Assembly: GCA_050633525.1 (NCBI GenBank)
Contig: JBOEGR010000018.1
Location: 124,001-188,000, forward strand
Length of the DNA stretch: 64,000 bases
Origin: CANLBN01 sp050633525
GTDB taxonomy: Bacteria > Pseudomonadota > Gammaproteobacteria > Pseudomonadales > Cellvibrionaceae
Direction of reading: 5' to 3'
Below, piece by piece: positions 46,286-55,604 of this stretch; position 1 is the stretch's first letter; each line of letters begins with the position of its first letter. The notes beneath the pieces were generated by a model. It saw nothing but the letters and a program-made list of their open reading frames with translations. It was not told the origin of the DNA and made no database searches. The position numbers were made by a program, and so were the translations under genes.

Positions 46286-47411
46286 AAGTGGCCATATTAT
46301 TGTGAAGTGATAAAGCTGAGCGCAATAGAGGAACCGCTAGAGCTGCGCCACTTCCTTCCCCCAAACGAAGCCCTAATTTCAGCAGAGCTTCTGCTTGAAA
46401 AAACTGTAAGGCCTTATGATGAGCGGCCTCTGCTGATTGATGTGAAAATAAAAGCCAATCACGTACTCTCGGGTTCATTTTAACTGCAACTAAGGCCGCT
46501 GCCGTACAGATAAAACCATCGACCAATACCGGGATCCCTTTTTGAGCACAAGCAATGTAACTGCCGACTAGGCCCGCTATTTCTAGCCCGCCCAAACACC
46601 TAAGTATTTCATATGGATCATGTAATTTTTCTTTATGACATTTTAATGCTTTCTCAATAACGGCCTGTTTACGAAGCAAACCTTCCGCATCAACACCCGT
46701 ACCGACACCAACAACCTCTTTTGCAGGCAAAGATAACAGTGCAGCATAAATTGCAGATGCTGATGTTGTATTCCCTATACCCATCTCTCCGCCAACAAAC
46801 AAATCTGCTTTAGTATTTGTTGTACTTGCCGTATTTGTACTTGCCTTAGCTGTACTTGACATAGTTGTACTTACCACAGCCGCCGCTGCATTTTTTTCTA
46901 TGCTGTCATCAAGACCATCTTTTATAATAAAGTTGCGACCTGCATTTAACGCTAAGTCGAGCTGATTCTCCGTCATCGCCGCCACAGATGAAAAATCAGA
47001 TGTGCCTTTTGCAATATCAACATTAACCAGCTGTGGATGTTGAGCATAGTCGTCAGGTATAGGGAACGCAGTACCCATATTGAGTACAGAAAAATTCGCA
47101 TTCAAGTCACGACTCAACACACTGATTGCTGCACCACCCTCTAAAAAATTAGTTATCATTTGCACGGTAACCGCTTGCGGAAAAGCAGAAACACCTTGCG
47201 ATGTAACACCATGATCACCTGCAAAAACGGCAACCTTGATATTATTAAGAGTAGGCTTGAGTGTAGATTGCCATGCACAAAAATCTTCGGCTATAGTTTC
47301 TAACTGACCCAGAGAACCCACAGGTTTAGTGAGTACGGCTTGGTAAGCCCGCGCTTTTTGACGCATATTTTGGTCAATTTTACTGACAGGCTCGTTGTAC
47401 CATTGCTTCAT
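46254..47411 (-). CDS. cobT: Nicotinate-nucleotide-dimethylbenzimidazole phosphoribosyltransferase, 385 aa
   Basis: VFAGDHGVTSQGVSAFPQAVT and the catalytic-Glu segment LGEGSGAALAVPLL identify CobT. It activates the lower-ligand base. Longer than usual because of a Ser/Thr-rich insertion (units ending in ST) before GGEMGIGNTTSAS, encoded by a 15-bp minisatellite. Confidence 0.94.
   Translation of the reverse strand: MKQWYNEPVSKIDQNMRQKARAYQAVLTKPVGSLGQLETIAEDFCAWQSTLKPTLNNIKVAVFAGDHGVTSQGVSAFPQAVTVQMITNFLEGGAAISVLSRDLNANFSVLNMGTAFPIPDDYAQHPQLVNVDIAKGTSDFSSVAAMTENQLDLALNAGRNFIIKDGLDDSIEKNAAAAVVSTTMSSTAKASTNTASTTNTKADLFVGGEMGIGNTTSASAIYAALLSLPAKEVVGVGTGVDAEGLLRKQAVIEKALKCHKEKLHDPYEILRCLGGLEIAGLVGSYIACAQKGIPVLVDGFICTAAALVAVKMNPRVRDWLLFSHQSAEAAHHKALQFFQAEALLKLGLRLGEGSGAALAVPLLRSALSLHNNMATFAEASVSEQS
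46821..46880. repeat. 15-bp coding minisatellite in cobT (4 units)
   Basis: Four 15-bp units start with TGTACTT at 46821, 46836, 46851 and 46866. On the coding strand they give AVVST, TMSST, AKAST and NTAST. Placed in a surface loop before the GEMGIGN motif. Confidence 0.85.
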
Positions 47412-47429
47412 ATTATTACCTTGAAAATA

Positions 47430-47966
47430 TTATTGCTTAAGCGCAAGGGGCAAACCTGCCGTGACCAAGCTTACCTGATCACAAGTGGTCGCTAGGTCTT
47501 GGTGTAACCATCCACTTTCATCTACAAACTGCCGTGATAATTCACCCATGGGAACAATACCCGAACCGACTTCATTGCTTACCATAAAAACAGACGCCTT
47601 ACATGAAGTTAATGCCTGAAGAAATAATGGTTTTATTTTTTCCCAGTCCAAACCAAGTTCACCAGCCTCTTCTGCAATTAAGATATTGCTAAGCCATAGT
47701 GTTAAACAATCAATTAACACGCAATTATCTTCACTATTCAAACGATTCAGTTGAGACACTAAGTCGATGGGCTCTTCTATTAACTGCCATTGCTCTCCTC
47801 GGCGTACTTGATGCTCTTGAATTCGCAGCACCATTTCGCCATCACCTCGCGTAGCTGTCGCGACATACCATAATTGTTGCTGATGTTGATCCGCACAATG
47901 CTGCGCTTGCTGTTCTGCATAGCGGCTTTTTCCACTACGGGCACCGCCAAGAATTAGATGTTTCAT
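47430..47966 (-). CDS. cobU: Adenosylcobinamide kinase/guanylyltransferase, 178 aa
   Basis: P-loop GGARSGKSRYAE at the N-terminus, with HQVRRGEQWQLIEEP and SNEVGSGIVPMGELSRQF typical of CobU/CobP. It phosphorylates adenosylcobinamide and transfers GMP. Normal length; 18 bp before cobT. Confidence 0.95.
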   Translation of the reverse strand: MKHLILGGARSGKSRYAEQQAQHCADQHQQQLWYVATATRGDGEMVLRIQEHQVRRGEQWQLIEEPIDLVSQLNRLNSEDNCVLIDCLTLWLSNILIAEEAGELGLDWEKIKPLFLQALTSCKASVFMVSNEVGSGIVPMGELSRQFVDESGWLHQDLATTCDQVSLVTAGLPLALKQ

Positions 47967-47986
47967 TATTTTCTACTAAGCGTTTG

Positions 47987-48029
47987 AGACCTTTGCACGA
48001 AAGCAAAATCATCTTCCGTGCAAAGGTCT
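47987..48029. repeat. Perfect 13-bp inverted repeat between btuD and cobU
   Basis: AGACCTTTGCACG (47987-47999) and its exact reverse complement (48017-48029) flank a 17-nt loop; the stem can extend by 3 bp after a mismatch. It fills most of the 78-bp gap inside an otherwise tight operon. No T-run follows, so it is not a typical terminator. An RNA-stabilising stem or relic of transposon ends is possible. Confidence 0.7.
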
Positions 48030-48044
48030 AAGTTTATTAAAAAG

Positions 48045-48860
48045 TTAAACGACAACGGGTTTATTTGTTACCGGGTGCTTCATCACACTCGCATCGACTT
48101 GGTAAAGTTTTTTAATTAACTCGACGGTAATCACCTCTTCCGGCGATCCTTGAGCCATCACCTCACCGCAGGATAAAGCTACTATTTTATCTGCATGATT
48201 AGCGACTAGATTGACATCATGTGCAACAATCACAATAGCAACTCCTTGATCCGCAAAGCCTCTAATAATTTTCATTAGTTGTTGCTGATGACCTAAATCT
48301 AAAGACGATGTAGGTTCATCCAACAATAATACTCGCTGATCGTTTTGCTTGCTTTCACTATCAATGTCTGAATAAACATCTTCTGAACGCCATATTTGAG
48401 TCATTACCCGAGCCAATTGTACGCGCTGTTTCTCACCGCCAGATAGTTGCGTATAAAGGCGTTGCTTTAAATGGGAGATATCAAGCGCTGCCAATGCAGC
48501 TTCAATAATATCATTATCAATCTTTACTCCTGTTTGGTGAGGAATACGTCCCAGTTGAACAACTTCATTGACGGTAAAAGGGAAATTTAAGGTATTAAGC
48601 TGTGGTAATACAGCAAGCTGTTTCGCTCGGTGCTTAGGTGACCACTGATGATAAGGACGACCACATACACTTAACTCACCGCTAACCGCCTGCCCTTTAT
48701 GACCGGCATTAACAATGGTATTGATCAAACTCGTTTTACCTGCGCCATTCGGACCAATAATTGCCAATAATTCACCCGCTTCCAAATCAAGCGTCAGCTG
48801 ATTAATTAATACGGCACCCCATGCATGAACGGATAAGTTGTGAATTGATAAAGCAGTCAT
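48045..48860 (-). CDS. btuD: Vitamin B12 ABC transporter ATPase, 271 aa
   Basis: Walker A GPNGAGKTSL, signature LSGGEKQRVQLARV, Walker B LLLDEPTSSLD. Partner of BtuC/BtuF. Its ATG now directly follows the MITE end and TA duplication; only a weak AGG in the element end is available as a ribosome site. The loop before LLLDEP has a short Ser/Asp-rich insertion. Confidence 0.93.
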   Translation of the reverse strand: MTALSIHNLSVHAWGAVLINQLTLDLEAGELLAIIGPNGAGKTSLINTIVNAGHKGQAVSGELSVCGRPYHQWSPKHRAKQLAVLPQLNTLNFPFTVNEVVQLGRIPHQTGVKIDNDIIEAALAALDISHLKQRLYTQLSGGEKQRVQLARVMTQIWRSEDVYSDIDSESKQNDQRVLLLDEPTSSLDLGHQQQLMKIIRGFADQGVAIVIVAHDVNLVANHADKIVALSCGEVMAQGSPEEVITVELIKKLYQVDASVMKHPVTNKPVVV

Positions 48861-48862
48861 TA

Positions 48863-49175
48863 GGGCCTGTTCATACTAATTAAATAATCACTGCCAGTGT
48901 CCATTTTTTGATCCAACAAGGCAGAAAGAGCGCAGTGTATTGAATATACATCAGCGATTTCTAACGCAGTTGGGTGAAAAAATGGTCTGGCCCGAAGGGT
49001 TGCGGCTAAAAAAGCGCCACTCTGTGTTGCCTGCATGGAAGCAGGTAAGGGGCGTGAGCAGGAAGCGGTAAGCTTTACTCGTCGTTTATTTGGAATGACC
49101 AAACTACTCTCCTCGCGCCTTGATTGGCACTTTTTTAGCCGCAACAGTGACTATTTAGTTAGTGTAAGCAGGCCC
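48863..49175. mobile_element. MITE-like element, 313 bp, in the btuC/btuD junction
   Basis: The terminal 22-24 bp are inverted (left GGGCCTGTTCATACTAATTA; right end matches with four mismatches). TA dinucleotides flank both ends (48861-48862 and 49176-49177), as expected for IS630/Tc1-type TA duplication. It holds no transposase; a 94-codon frame inside it is treated as spurious. Removing the element and one TA restores TAATG, an overlapping btuC stop and btuD start. Confidence 0.85.
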
Positions 49176-50266
49176 TAACTTAACCCGTAGACATGGCGAC
49201 GAGTGAGCAAAGAAATAAAGAAAGGAACTCCTATCAATGCTGTCACTAAGCCAACAGGCAACTCTGTTGGCGCTAAGACCACTCGCGCCACGTTATCTGC
49301 AACGACTAATAAAATAGCGCCTGCTAGTGCAGACGCGGGTAATAAATAGCGATGATCAGGCCCGATCAACATACGTAAAATATGGGGCACAACCAAACCA
49401 ACAAAAGCGATGGTACCCGCTAGCGCGACAGAAATACCCACTCCCGCCGCCACTAATATGATTAGCTGCTTCTTTAAGCGTTCAGTATTAATGCCTAGGT
49501 GCTTGGCTTCAGACTCGCCTAATAACAAAGCATTCAATGCAGCACTGTAACGTGGTAGTAAAACCAACATCATAAAAGCAATTATGACGGCAACTAGCAT
49601 GCTTAAATAATTTGCACTTTCCAAGGAGCCCATACGCCATAAACTAATACGTCGAAGCATTTCATTATCAGCATAAAATTCCAACAAACTACTAAGGCTA
49701 CTTGCTAAGGCGGTAATACCAATTCCCGCTAGTAACATTGTTGCAACAGAAGTACCGTAACCACTGGAAGACAAACGATAGACTAAGGCAACAGCAATCA
49801 CACCCCCTAAAAATGCGCCAAAAGAAAGCAAGGATAAGCCAAACCAAACACTAGTATAACCTGCACTCAACACAATCATAATACTCGCACCCAAGGATGC
49901 ACCTGCTGTTACACCAATCAACGATGGGTCAGCTAACGGATTACGAAATAAACCCTGCATTGCCGCACCACTTAGCGCTAATATACAACCTATGGCCGCC
50001 GCCAATAAAACGCGTGGAATCCGTATTTGTTGAATAATGGCTTCATAAGCTGGGGGCAAGGAGCCTTGAGCGGATGTAAGTAAAGAGCCCTCGGCGGGTG
50101 TAGGTAAAGGGCCTTCAATAGATGAAAACGGTAAAAAATTTAACATCGATTTTAATACATCGATAATTGGAATATTGACTGCACCAGAAGCAATAGCGAT
50201 CAAAATCACGATTGGTAACAATGTGAAAAGAACGATAAAGACTATTTTTGTATCAAATCGATTCAT
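49175..50266 (-). CDS. btuC: Vitamin B12 ABC transporter permease, 363 aa
   Basis: FecCD-type permease with multiple helices; GAAMQGLFRNPLADPSLIGVT and GLVVPHILRMLIGPDHR are family signatures. A periplasmic insertion near residues 45-75 repeats an 8-aa unit (LPTPAEGS, LLTSAQGS), encoded by 24-bp repeats at about 50062-50109. The last stop codon base comes from the MITE. Overlaps cobQ by 14 bp. Confidence 0.92.
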   Translation of the reverse strand: MNRFDTKIVFIVLFTLLPIVILIAIASGAVNIPIIDVLKSMLNFLPFSSIEGPLPTPAEGSLLTSAQGSLPPAYEAIIQQIRIPRVLLAAAIGCILALSGAAMQGLFRNPLADPSLIGVTAGASLGASIMIVLSAGYTSVWFGLSLLSFGAFLGGVIAVALVYRLSSSGYGTSVATMLLAGIGITALASSLSSLLEFYADNEMLRRISLWRMGSLESANYLSMLVAVIIAFMMLVLLPRYSAALNALLLGESEAKHLGINTERLKKQLIILVAAGVGISVALAGTIAFVGLVVPHILRMLIGPDHRYLLPASALAGAILLVVADNVARVVLAPTELPVGLVTALIGVPFFISLLTRRHVYGLS

Positions 50267-51851
50267 TAATGCTCTTGTTATTATGAGGCTGAATTAGATT
50301 ATTAAAAAAATCACTGTTGAGATTTTCATCTAAACAATCAGCAAGTCTATCAAGCTGTTGCTCTCTTACTTCATTTAAATTAATAGCGCCCGTCTCATTT
50401 AAACCTGCCCACGCTAGTATAGCGTTGCTTGCATCCGCACAATCAAACAAACCGTGGAAGTAAGTGCCTATAATATCGTTATCGTGACTGATAATGCCAT
50501 CATAACGTCCATTACCTAAATCAATAAAGGGTTGATAGTGGGCATTGTGCTGTGTCAATCCACAATGAATCTCGTAGCCCTGAACAGCCATAGTATTTTC
50601 AATAGGTCTTTTATTTTCGCTTCCTTCGATACATCCATGTTTATTTATCAATACTCTGCCTTTTGTATTCTCTAAGATTTTTTCTGGCTCAAGCTGTGTC
50701 GTCATATTGAATAATGCCAAACCCTGAGAGCGGCCAGGCTCATCTTCGATACCCTGACTATCAATAATCTCTTCTCCTAACATTTGATAGCCGCCACAAA
50801 TGCCGATAACTTTACCACCATATCGGAGGTGCTTCTTGACAGCGGTATCCCAACCATAACGCTTCATTAAATATAAGTCTTGTCGAACATTCTTTGTCCC
50901 TGGCAAAATAATTAAATCGACATTGGGAAAAGGTTCTCCAGGAGGAATAAAATTAACTCTTACCTTAGGATGAAGCTGTAAAGCATCAAAATCAGTATGG
51001 TTGCTGATACGAGAAAAAACGGGAATGGCAATATTAAATAAAGTTGCCTCTTCATTCTCTTCGCATTCTTGTAAAGTAATTGCGTCTTCAGCGTCGAGAT
51101 AAAATTGTTTTAGATAGGGAATGACACCCCAAACAGGCTTATTGGTTTTTTGCTCCAGCCAGTCTAGACCCGGCTCTAATAAAGCAATATCGCCACGAAA
51201 CCGATTAATCATAAAACCCGTGACACGTGATTGCTCAGAAGATGATAAACAATCAAGCGTACCCACTATATGAGCAAACACACCGCCACGATCAATATCA
51301 GCGACAATAATCACAGGGCAATCAACTGCCTCTGCAAAACCCATATTAGCAATATCATTTTCACGCAGGTTAATTTCTGCTGGGCTTCCCGCACCTTCTA
51401 CAATAATAAAATCATACTGTTCTTGTAGACGCTTGTAGGACTCTAACACCGCGGCCATCGCAACTTTTTTATAATCATGGAAAGCCTCTGCCTCCATTGC
51501 ATTAATCGCTTTACCATGTACGATAACTTGAGCGCCTGTATCTGACGATGGCTTAAGTAGAATAGGATTCATGTCCGTATGGGGTTCCAAACCACAGGCC
51601 TGAGCTTGCAAGGCTTGCGCACGCCCTATCTCGCCACCATCAACAGTTACAGCACTATTGAGCGCCATATTTTGAGGCTTAAAAGGAGCGACGTTTAAAC
51701 CACGTCGTTTTAGTACCCGACAAATACCAGCAACCAGTACACTTTTGCCTGCATCAGATGTCGTCCCTTGTACCATTAAAGTTTGGACAGTATTCACTTT
51801 ATCGGTAGTATCAATTTTATTATTCGACATAATAGATTTATTTTTATTCAT
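50253..51851 (-). CDS. cobQ: Cobyric acid synthase, glutamine-hydrolysing, 532 aa
   Basis: N-terminal P-loop-like TTSDAGKSVLVAG, the amidotransferase Cys in IGICGGYQMLGE and His in GTYFHGLFD. Amidates cobyrinic a,c-diamide to cobyric acid. The presence beside CbiZ is notable because salvage from cobinamide does not need CobQ. An alternative start is 51830. Confidence 0.94.
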   Translation of the reverse strand: MNKNKSIMSNNKIDTTDKVNTVQTLMVQGTTSDAGKSVLVAGICRVLKRRGLNVAPFKPQNMALNSAVTVDGGEIGRAQALQAQACGLEPHTDMNPILLKPSSDTGAQVIVHGKAINAMEAEAFHDYKKVAMAAVLESYKRLQEQYDFIIVEGAGSPAEINLRENDIANMGFAEAVDCPVIIVADIDRGGVFAHIVGTLDCLSSSEQSRVTGFMINRFRGDIALLEPGLDWLEQKTNKPVWGVIPYLKQFYLDAEDAITLQECEENEEATLFNIAIPVFSRISNHTDFDALQLHPKVRVNFIPPGEPFPNVDLIILPGTKNVRQDLYLMKRYGWDTAVKKHLRYGGKVIGICGGYQMLGEEIIDSQGIEDEPGRSQGLALFNMTTQLEPEKILENTKGRVLINKHGCIEGSENKRPIENTMAVQGYEIHCGLTQHNAHYQPFIDLGNGRYDGIISHDNDIIGTYFHGLFDCADASNAILAWAGLNETGAINLNEVREQQLDRLADCLDENLNSDFFNNLIQPHNNKSINESI

Positions 51852-51863
51852 TAATGCCTGTTA

Positions 51864-52997
51864 CTAGTCTATCGCTGAATCACAAATAGCTGCTGAGATA
51901 AGACGAGCTAATGTTTCACCAAAGACAGTATGCTTGCCTACAAATTGAACTGACTGCTTAGCTTCTTTGGGACGATAATTTTGAGGAGCATCATTTTTAG
52001 AAAAGCCGCTGACAGGAAGAGACGACGGCGAAATCAGGGCAACTGAATCCGTTCCAGTGCCTGTCGCAGGTAAATCTGACACCGCACTTTTTAAATTTAA
52101 TGATGTTAATGCAGCAACTTTAGCTTCTGTGGCCATCATAAGCGCTTCAATTTTTGCTGTAGGAGTCAAATATGCTGTAGTTGCAACCACAATATTAATC
52201 GTACCGATCTCATCTAGTTTCGAATAAAGCTCTCGATATTCAGCCCGATCTCCCGCACAGCGTAAATTACCTAAACCCGTTGTTACCATCACACTGATTT
52301 TATGCTCAAAAATATCGGCAACAGCAAAACGGCATGAGCGCATAGAAGCGGCCGTCATCATGCCAATAATACGACTATCACTGACATCACTTTCTTTGGA
52401 TTCTATTTTTTCTGTTAGCTGTTTATCTGCTGCATCAAAGTACTCCTTAAAAACAGAAGCAATACTGCGTTTACCTATAATGCATTCTTTGGAAACATGT
52501 AAATTCACATAACGCTCAACGGCCTGAATGCCACCATTGAGTACAGATGAACTCATCGCTGAATACGCCTGAATAGGTACCGATTTTGAAGAGAGCTTGT
52601 CTGAATCCACTGCTTGGTTTGTAAAACGGATATCGACAGCAAGACTACTCACACTGGCCGAACAGGAAGGTAATAAAAAACGAGAAGGAACCTCAGTCCG
52701 ATCTATCACAGCTCCACCTACCTGAACCCCATCTACCTCATTTCCACTTAAGAAAGCATCATCATTGCAAAGGCCATGGTTCGGCGCCCATAATTCTACT
52801 CGAATCAAATCGCTATGCTCGTTCAAAGGCACTGTCAAAGATTGCTCTGAACAGGCAGCTAAAGACTGTTCTGAACCAGTAGCTACAGACTCTTCTGAAA
52901 AAGCAGTCGAAGATTCTTCAGAAGAACCGGCAGGATGAGGCAATGAGGAATCAATAATCGACACCTTGTCGCGCCTTGATACCAGACTTAAAGGCAT
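51864..52997 (-). CDS. cbiZ: Adenosylcobinamide amidohydrolase CbiZ with repetitive extension, 377 aa
   Basis: GLGNLRCAGD and ATGTGTDSVALI, then GKHTVFGETLA, identify CbiZ, which cleaves the aminopropanol tail from cobinamides and lets cells remodel foreign corrinoids. The first about 60 residues are Ser/Glu-rich with four 8-aa repeats encoded by 24-bp units. The listed start overlaps cobO by 47 bp and has no clear ribosome site, so a later start is possible. Confidence 0.85.
   Translation of the reverse strand: MPLSLVSRRDKVSIIDSSLPHPAGSSEESSTAFSEESVATGSEQSLAACSEQSLTVPLNEHSDLIRVELWAPNHGLCNDDAFLSGNEVDGVQVGGAVIDRTEVPSRFLLPSCSASVSSLAVDIRFTNQAVDSDKLSSKSVPIQAYSAMSSSVLNGGIQAVERYVNLHVSKECIIGKRSIASVFKEYFDAADKQLTEKIESKESDVSDSRIIGMMTAASMRSCRFAVADIFEHKISVMVTTGLGNLRCAGDRAEYRELYSKLDEIGTINIVVATTAYLTPTAKIEALMMATEAKVAALTSLNLKSAVSDLPATGTGTDSVALISPSSLPVSGFSKNDAPQNYRPKEAKQSVQFVGKHTVFGETLARLISAAICDSAID
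52828..52923. repeat. 24-bp coding minisatellite in cbiZ (4 units)
   Basis: Units at 52828-52851, 52852-52875, 52876-52899 and 52900-52923, each ending CTGAA or CAGAA. They encode SEQSLTVP, SEQSLAAC, SEESVATG and a related copy near the protein N-terminus. Confidence 0.85.
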
Positions 52998-53559
52998 GCT
53001 TTATTTCTTTTACTTCAGAAACGGTGTCCATGCATTCTTGTAAAGCTGAGCCACCACCTCGCCCAGTGACAACCACACTTTGCTCTAAAGGACGATTAAC
53101 GAGTGTATCTAAGACTTTAGCTTCATCCAAATACTTGTATGCCAGCATGTACGTTAACTCATCCAACACAACAAGATCATAGCTGGCATCGTTTAATAAT
53201 GGCTCTGCCTGAGCCCAGGTTCTCTCAGCCGCTTCAATGTCACTCGTCCTATCTTGGGTGTTCCAAGTAAAACCGGTGCCCATTTGATAAAAATGAACCT
53301 CGGGGCAATGCTCTCGAATATAAATTTCTTCTCCCGATAGCTGCTGCCCTTTGATAAATTGGATCACAGCCACTTTGTGGCCATAACCCAATGCTCTCAT
53401 CACCATACCAAAAGCCGAACTAGACTTCCCTTTACCATTACCCGTGAGCAATATAGAAACACCACGTTCAGTAGATGCCGCTTCAATATTGGCATCCACT
53501 TTTTCTTTTTGCTTTTCCATTGCTTTTTTGTGTTTTTGATTTTTATCTGAGGATTCCAT
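52951..53559 (-). CDS. cobO: Cob(I)yrinic acid a,c-diamide adenosyltransferase, 202 aa
   Basis: P-loop GNGKGKSSSAFG, VIQFIKGQ and LDELTYML of the CobA/CobO/BtuR family. It adenosylates corrinoids after import, so fits directly downstream of btuB. The start is at MESSDKNQKHKKAM; the charged N-terminus is usual. Confidence 0.94.
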   Translation of the reverse strand: MESSDKNQKHKKAMEKQKEKVDANIEAASTERGVSILLTGNGKGKSSSAFGMVMRALGYGHKVAVIQFIKGQQLSGEEIYIREHCPEVHFYQMGTGFTWNTQDRTSDIEAAERTWAQAEPLLNDASYDLVVLDELTYMLAYKYLDEAKVLDTLVNRPLEQSVVVTGRGGGSALQECMDTVSEVKEIKHAFKSGIKARQGVDY

Positions 53560-53583
53560 AGTAAAAAGCCTTTGCCAAATTAT

Positions 53584-55428
53584 TTATAAGCTATAACGAA
53601 TGCCAAAATAGCTAGCCATATCTGCAGAGTTGAAATTATTAACTTCTTGATATTCCTTATCAAATAAATTTTTGATACTCATGAAAAGTGATAATTGATT
53701 GGTAATATCGTATTTAGCATTAACATCAACAACCGTATAATCATCTAACTCGACTTGCCCACTATCCACCGCATCATTAGATACTCTCAGATTAGTAGAC
53801 AAAGTCAATTGATTATTAAGCCCAAAATACTCAACACCAAAATTAGCCAAATGCCTTGGCCTGCGCAAACGCGGATTACCATTTCTATCTTTAGTATCAT
53901 TGTAGGTATAGTTACCATAAAGCTGCCATGAGACTGATAGTGGTAAATCTACACTTAACTCTACACCCGTCGATTCAGTCTCGCCAGTTTCTTGTAGATA
54001 ACCAGAGAAAGTATCGAGGTCAAAGAAAATTTCATTTTCAATTACTTGATCAAAATAGGTGACAGAGAACATTGCACCATTGGATAGAGTAATATCAACA
54101 CCGAGGTCATACCCTTCACTTGTCTCTTCTTCTAGAACTGTATTTGCCGCTTCACCAAATGCAAAGCTACTATTGTTATACGCTATTTCAGAAACACTAG
54201 GAGCACGAAATCCCGTCCCGTAACTCGTTCGATATTTGATACTATTACCCTTACCAAACTTTTGAAGATAAGCTAACGATAAACGCTCACTGGTATGCTT
54301 GCCAAAGTCATCATTATCATCTTGACGAATACCGGCACTTAGAAATACTCTTTCAGCAATACTCGCTTTATATTCAAGGTAAACTCCCAACTGATCCCTC
54401 TCTTGCGTTTCACCTGAGTTTGGAGTTACTTCTTCACTGTCTAGGTCAACACCATAAATAACCCGAGAAAAATCAAATGAATAACTACCCCAATATTCTG
54501 CACGTGAAATATCACCATTAGTCGCAAAGCTGGTCGAGCCATCTGCGAAATTTTCTCTAGCAATATCGGTATAAGCATAGGCAAAGTGCTGTTCAAGTGA
54601 TTCACCCTTATAATCAAACGATAATTTACTTGTTGTTTGCTCGAAGTCACCCGTGCAGTCATCAGTTCTATCAAAACCAACAAAACAATTATCAAACTCT
54701 GTCTCACTATCAATATCGCGAATTACTAACTGTATTCTTGCCTGATCAAAAGGCTTCAAACCGAATTTTGTATGCAGAGTCGTATTGTCATAACCATCCT
54801 TATCACGAGTATCATCATCTGATCTTGTATTAAACCCTTCTGTCGAAGAATCGCCCACACTAATAAAGTAATCGAAAATCCCAGCGCCACCATAAGCATT
54901 AGCATTAACACGTTTAGTATTAAAACTACCTGCTTCAAATTTAACATTGCCCTGAGTCGGGCCAGTACCTTTTGTCGTAATAATATTAATCACACCGCCA
55001 GCATCTGCTCCATATACAAAGCCTTGGGGGCCACGAAGAATTTCTATTCGCTCAATATCACCATTTAATAATAAATGCTGAATTTGTGGGCCAACTTGTG
55101 TGCCAGTCGGATCAGACACATCGACACCATCTATCATCACCAATGTTCGATAGGACTCTTCACCGCGAATTCTAAGTGCAGTCGCTTTACCCTCACCACC
55201 TGAATTACTGACTCCGATAGCGCCCACAGTCCTTAGTAGTTCAGGAACACTGCTGTACCCAGCTGCATCTATATCTTCTTTGGTTAAGACAGTTACAGCA
55301 GTAGCCACTTCATCAATGGGTTCAGCCACCCTAGAAGAGGTAATAATAATCTGGGTAGGTTCTTCTTTAGCGAATGTAAAGGGGGATGCACTAAGTAAGA
55401 TACAAAGTGGTAATAAAAAAGTTTTCAT
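53584..55428 (-). CDS. btuB: TonB-dependent vitamin B12 receptor, 614 aa
   Basis: Signal peptide (MKTFLLPLCILLSASPFTFA), a TonB-box-like TQIIITSSRV, plug domain with RIRGEESYRTLVMIDGVDV and LRGPQGFVYGADAGGVINI, and a barrel ending FGIRYSL. Start at 55428 follows GAGA; an upstream extension of 55 codons would run into the riboswitch and is rejected. First gene of the operon and the target of the riboswitch. Confidence 0.92.
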   Translation of the reverse strand: MKTFLLPLCILLSASPFTFAKEEPTQIIITSSRVAEPIDEVATAVTVLTKEDIDAAGYSSVPELLRTVGAIGVSNSGGEGKATALRIRGEESYRTLVMIDGVDVSDPTGTQVGPQIQHLLLNGDIERIEILRGPQGFVYGADAGGVINIITTKGTGPTQGNVKFEAGSFNTKRVNANAYGGAGIFDYFISVGDSSTEGFNTRSDDDTRDKDGYDNTTLHTKFGLKPFDQARIQLVIRDIDSETEFDNCFVGFDRTDDCTGDFEQTTSKLSFDYKGESLEQHFAYAYTDIARENFADGSTSFATNGDISRAEYWGSYSFDFSRVIYGVDLDSEEVTPNSGETQERDQLGVYLEYKASIAERVFLSAGIRQDDNDDFGKHTSERLSLAYLQKFGKGNSIKYRTSYGTGFRAPSVSEIAYNNSSFAFGEAANTVLEEETSEGYDLGVDITLSNGAMFSVTYFDQVIENEIFFDLDTFSGYLQETGETESTGVELSVDLPLSVSWQLYGNYTYNDTKDRNGNPRLRRPRHLANFGVEYFGLNNQLTLSTNLRVSNDAVDSGQVELDDYTVVDVNAKYDITNQLSLFMSIKNLFDKEYQEVNNFNSADMASYFGIRYSL

Positions 55429-55604
55429 ATTTCTCAATAGCCTTCTAAAGCAATACATAAATAGGCGATTGAGGGAGGAAACAAGGACGGGAATAGAGGC
55501 TAGAAACCCCAAAAGAAAAGGCACCACAACAACAAATACACTGTAGCGAACATTAATATAACCGACACCTTGGATGGTAGCCCTCCGCTCCATCGTTCGA
55601 TCGC

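Noticed and set aside
48860..49144. 94-codon minus-strand frame starting inside the MITE
   Set aside because: It lies almost wholly within the TIR-bounded element, resembles no protein and is typical of chance frames in non-autonomous elements.
55429..55593. N-terminal extension of btuB
   Set aside because: The extension runs into the riboswitch leader and lacks a signal peptide at its start; the ATG at 55428 gives a proper signal peptide.
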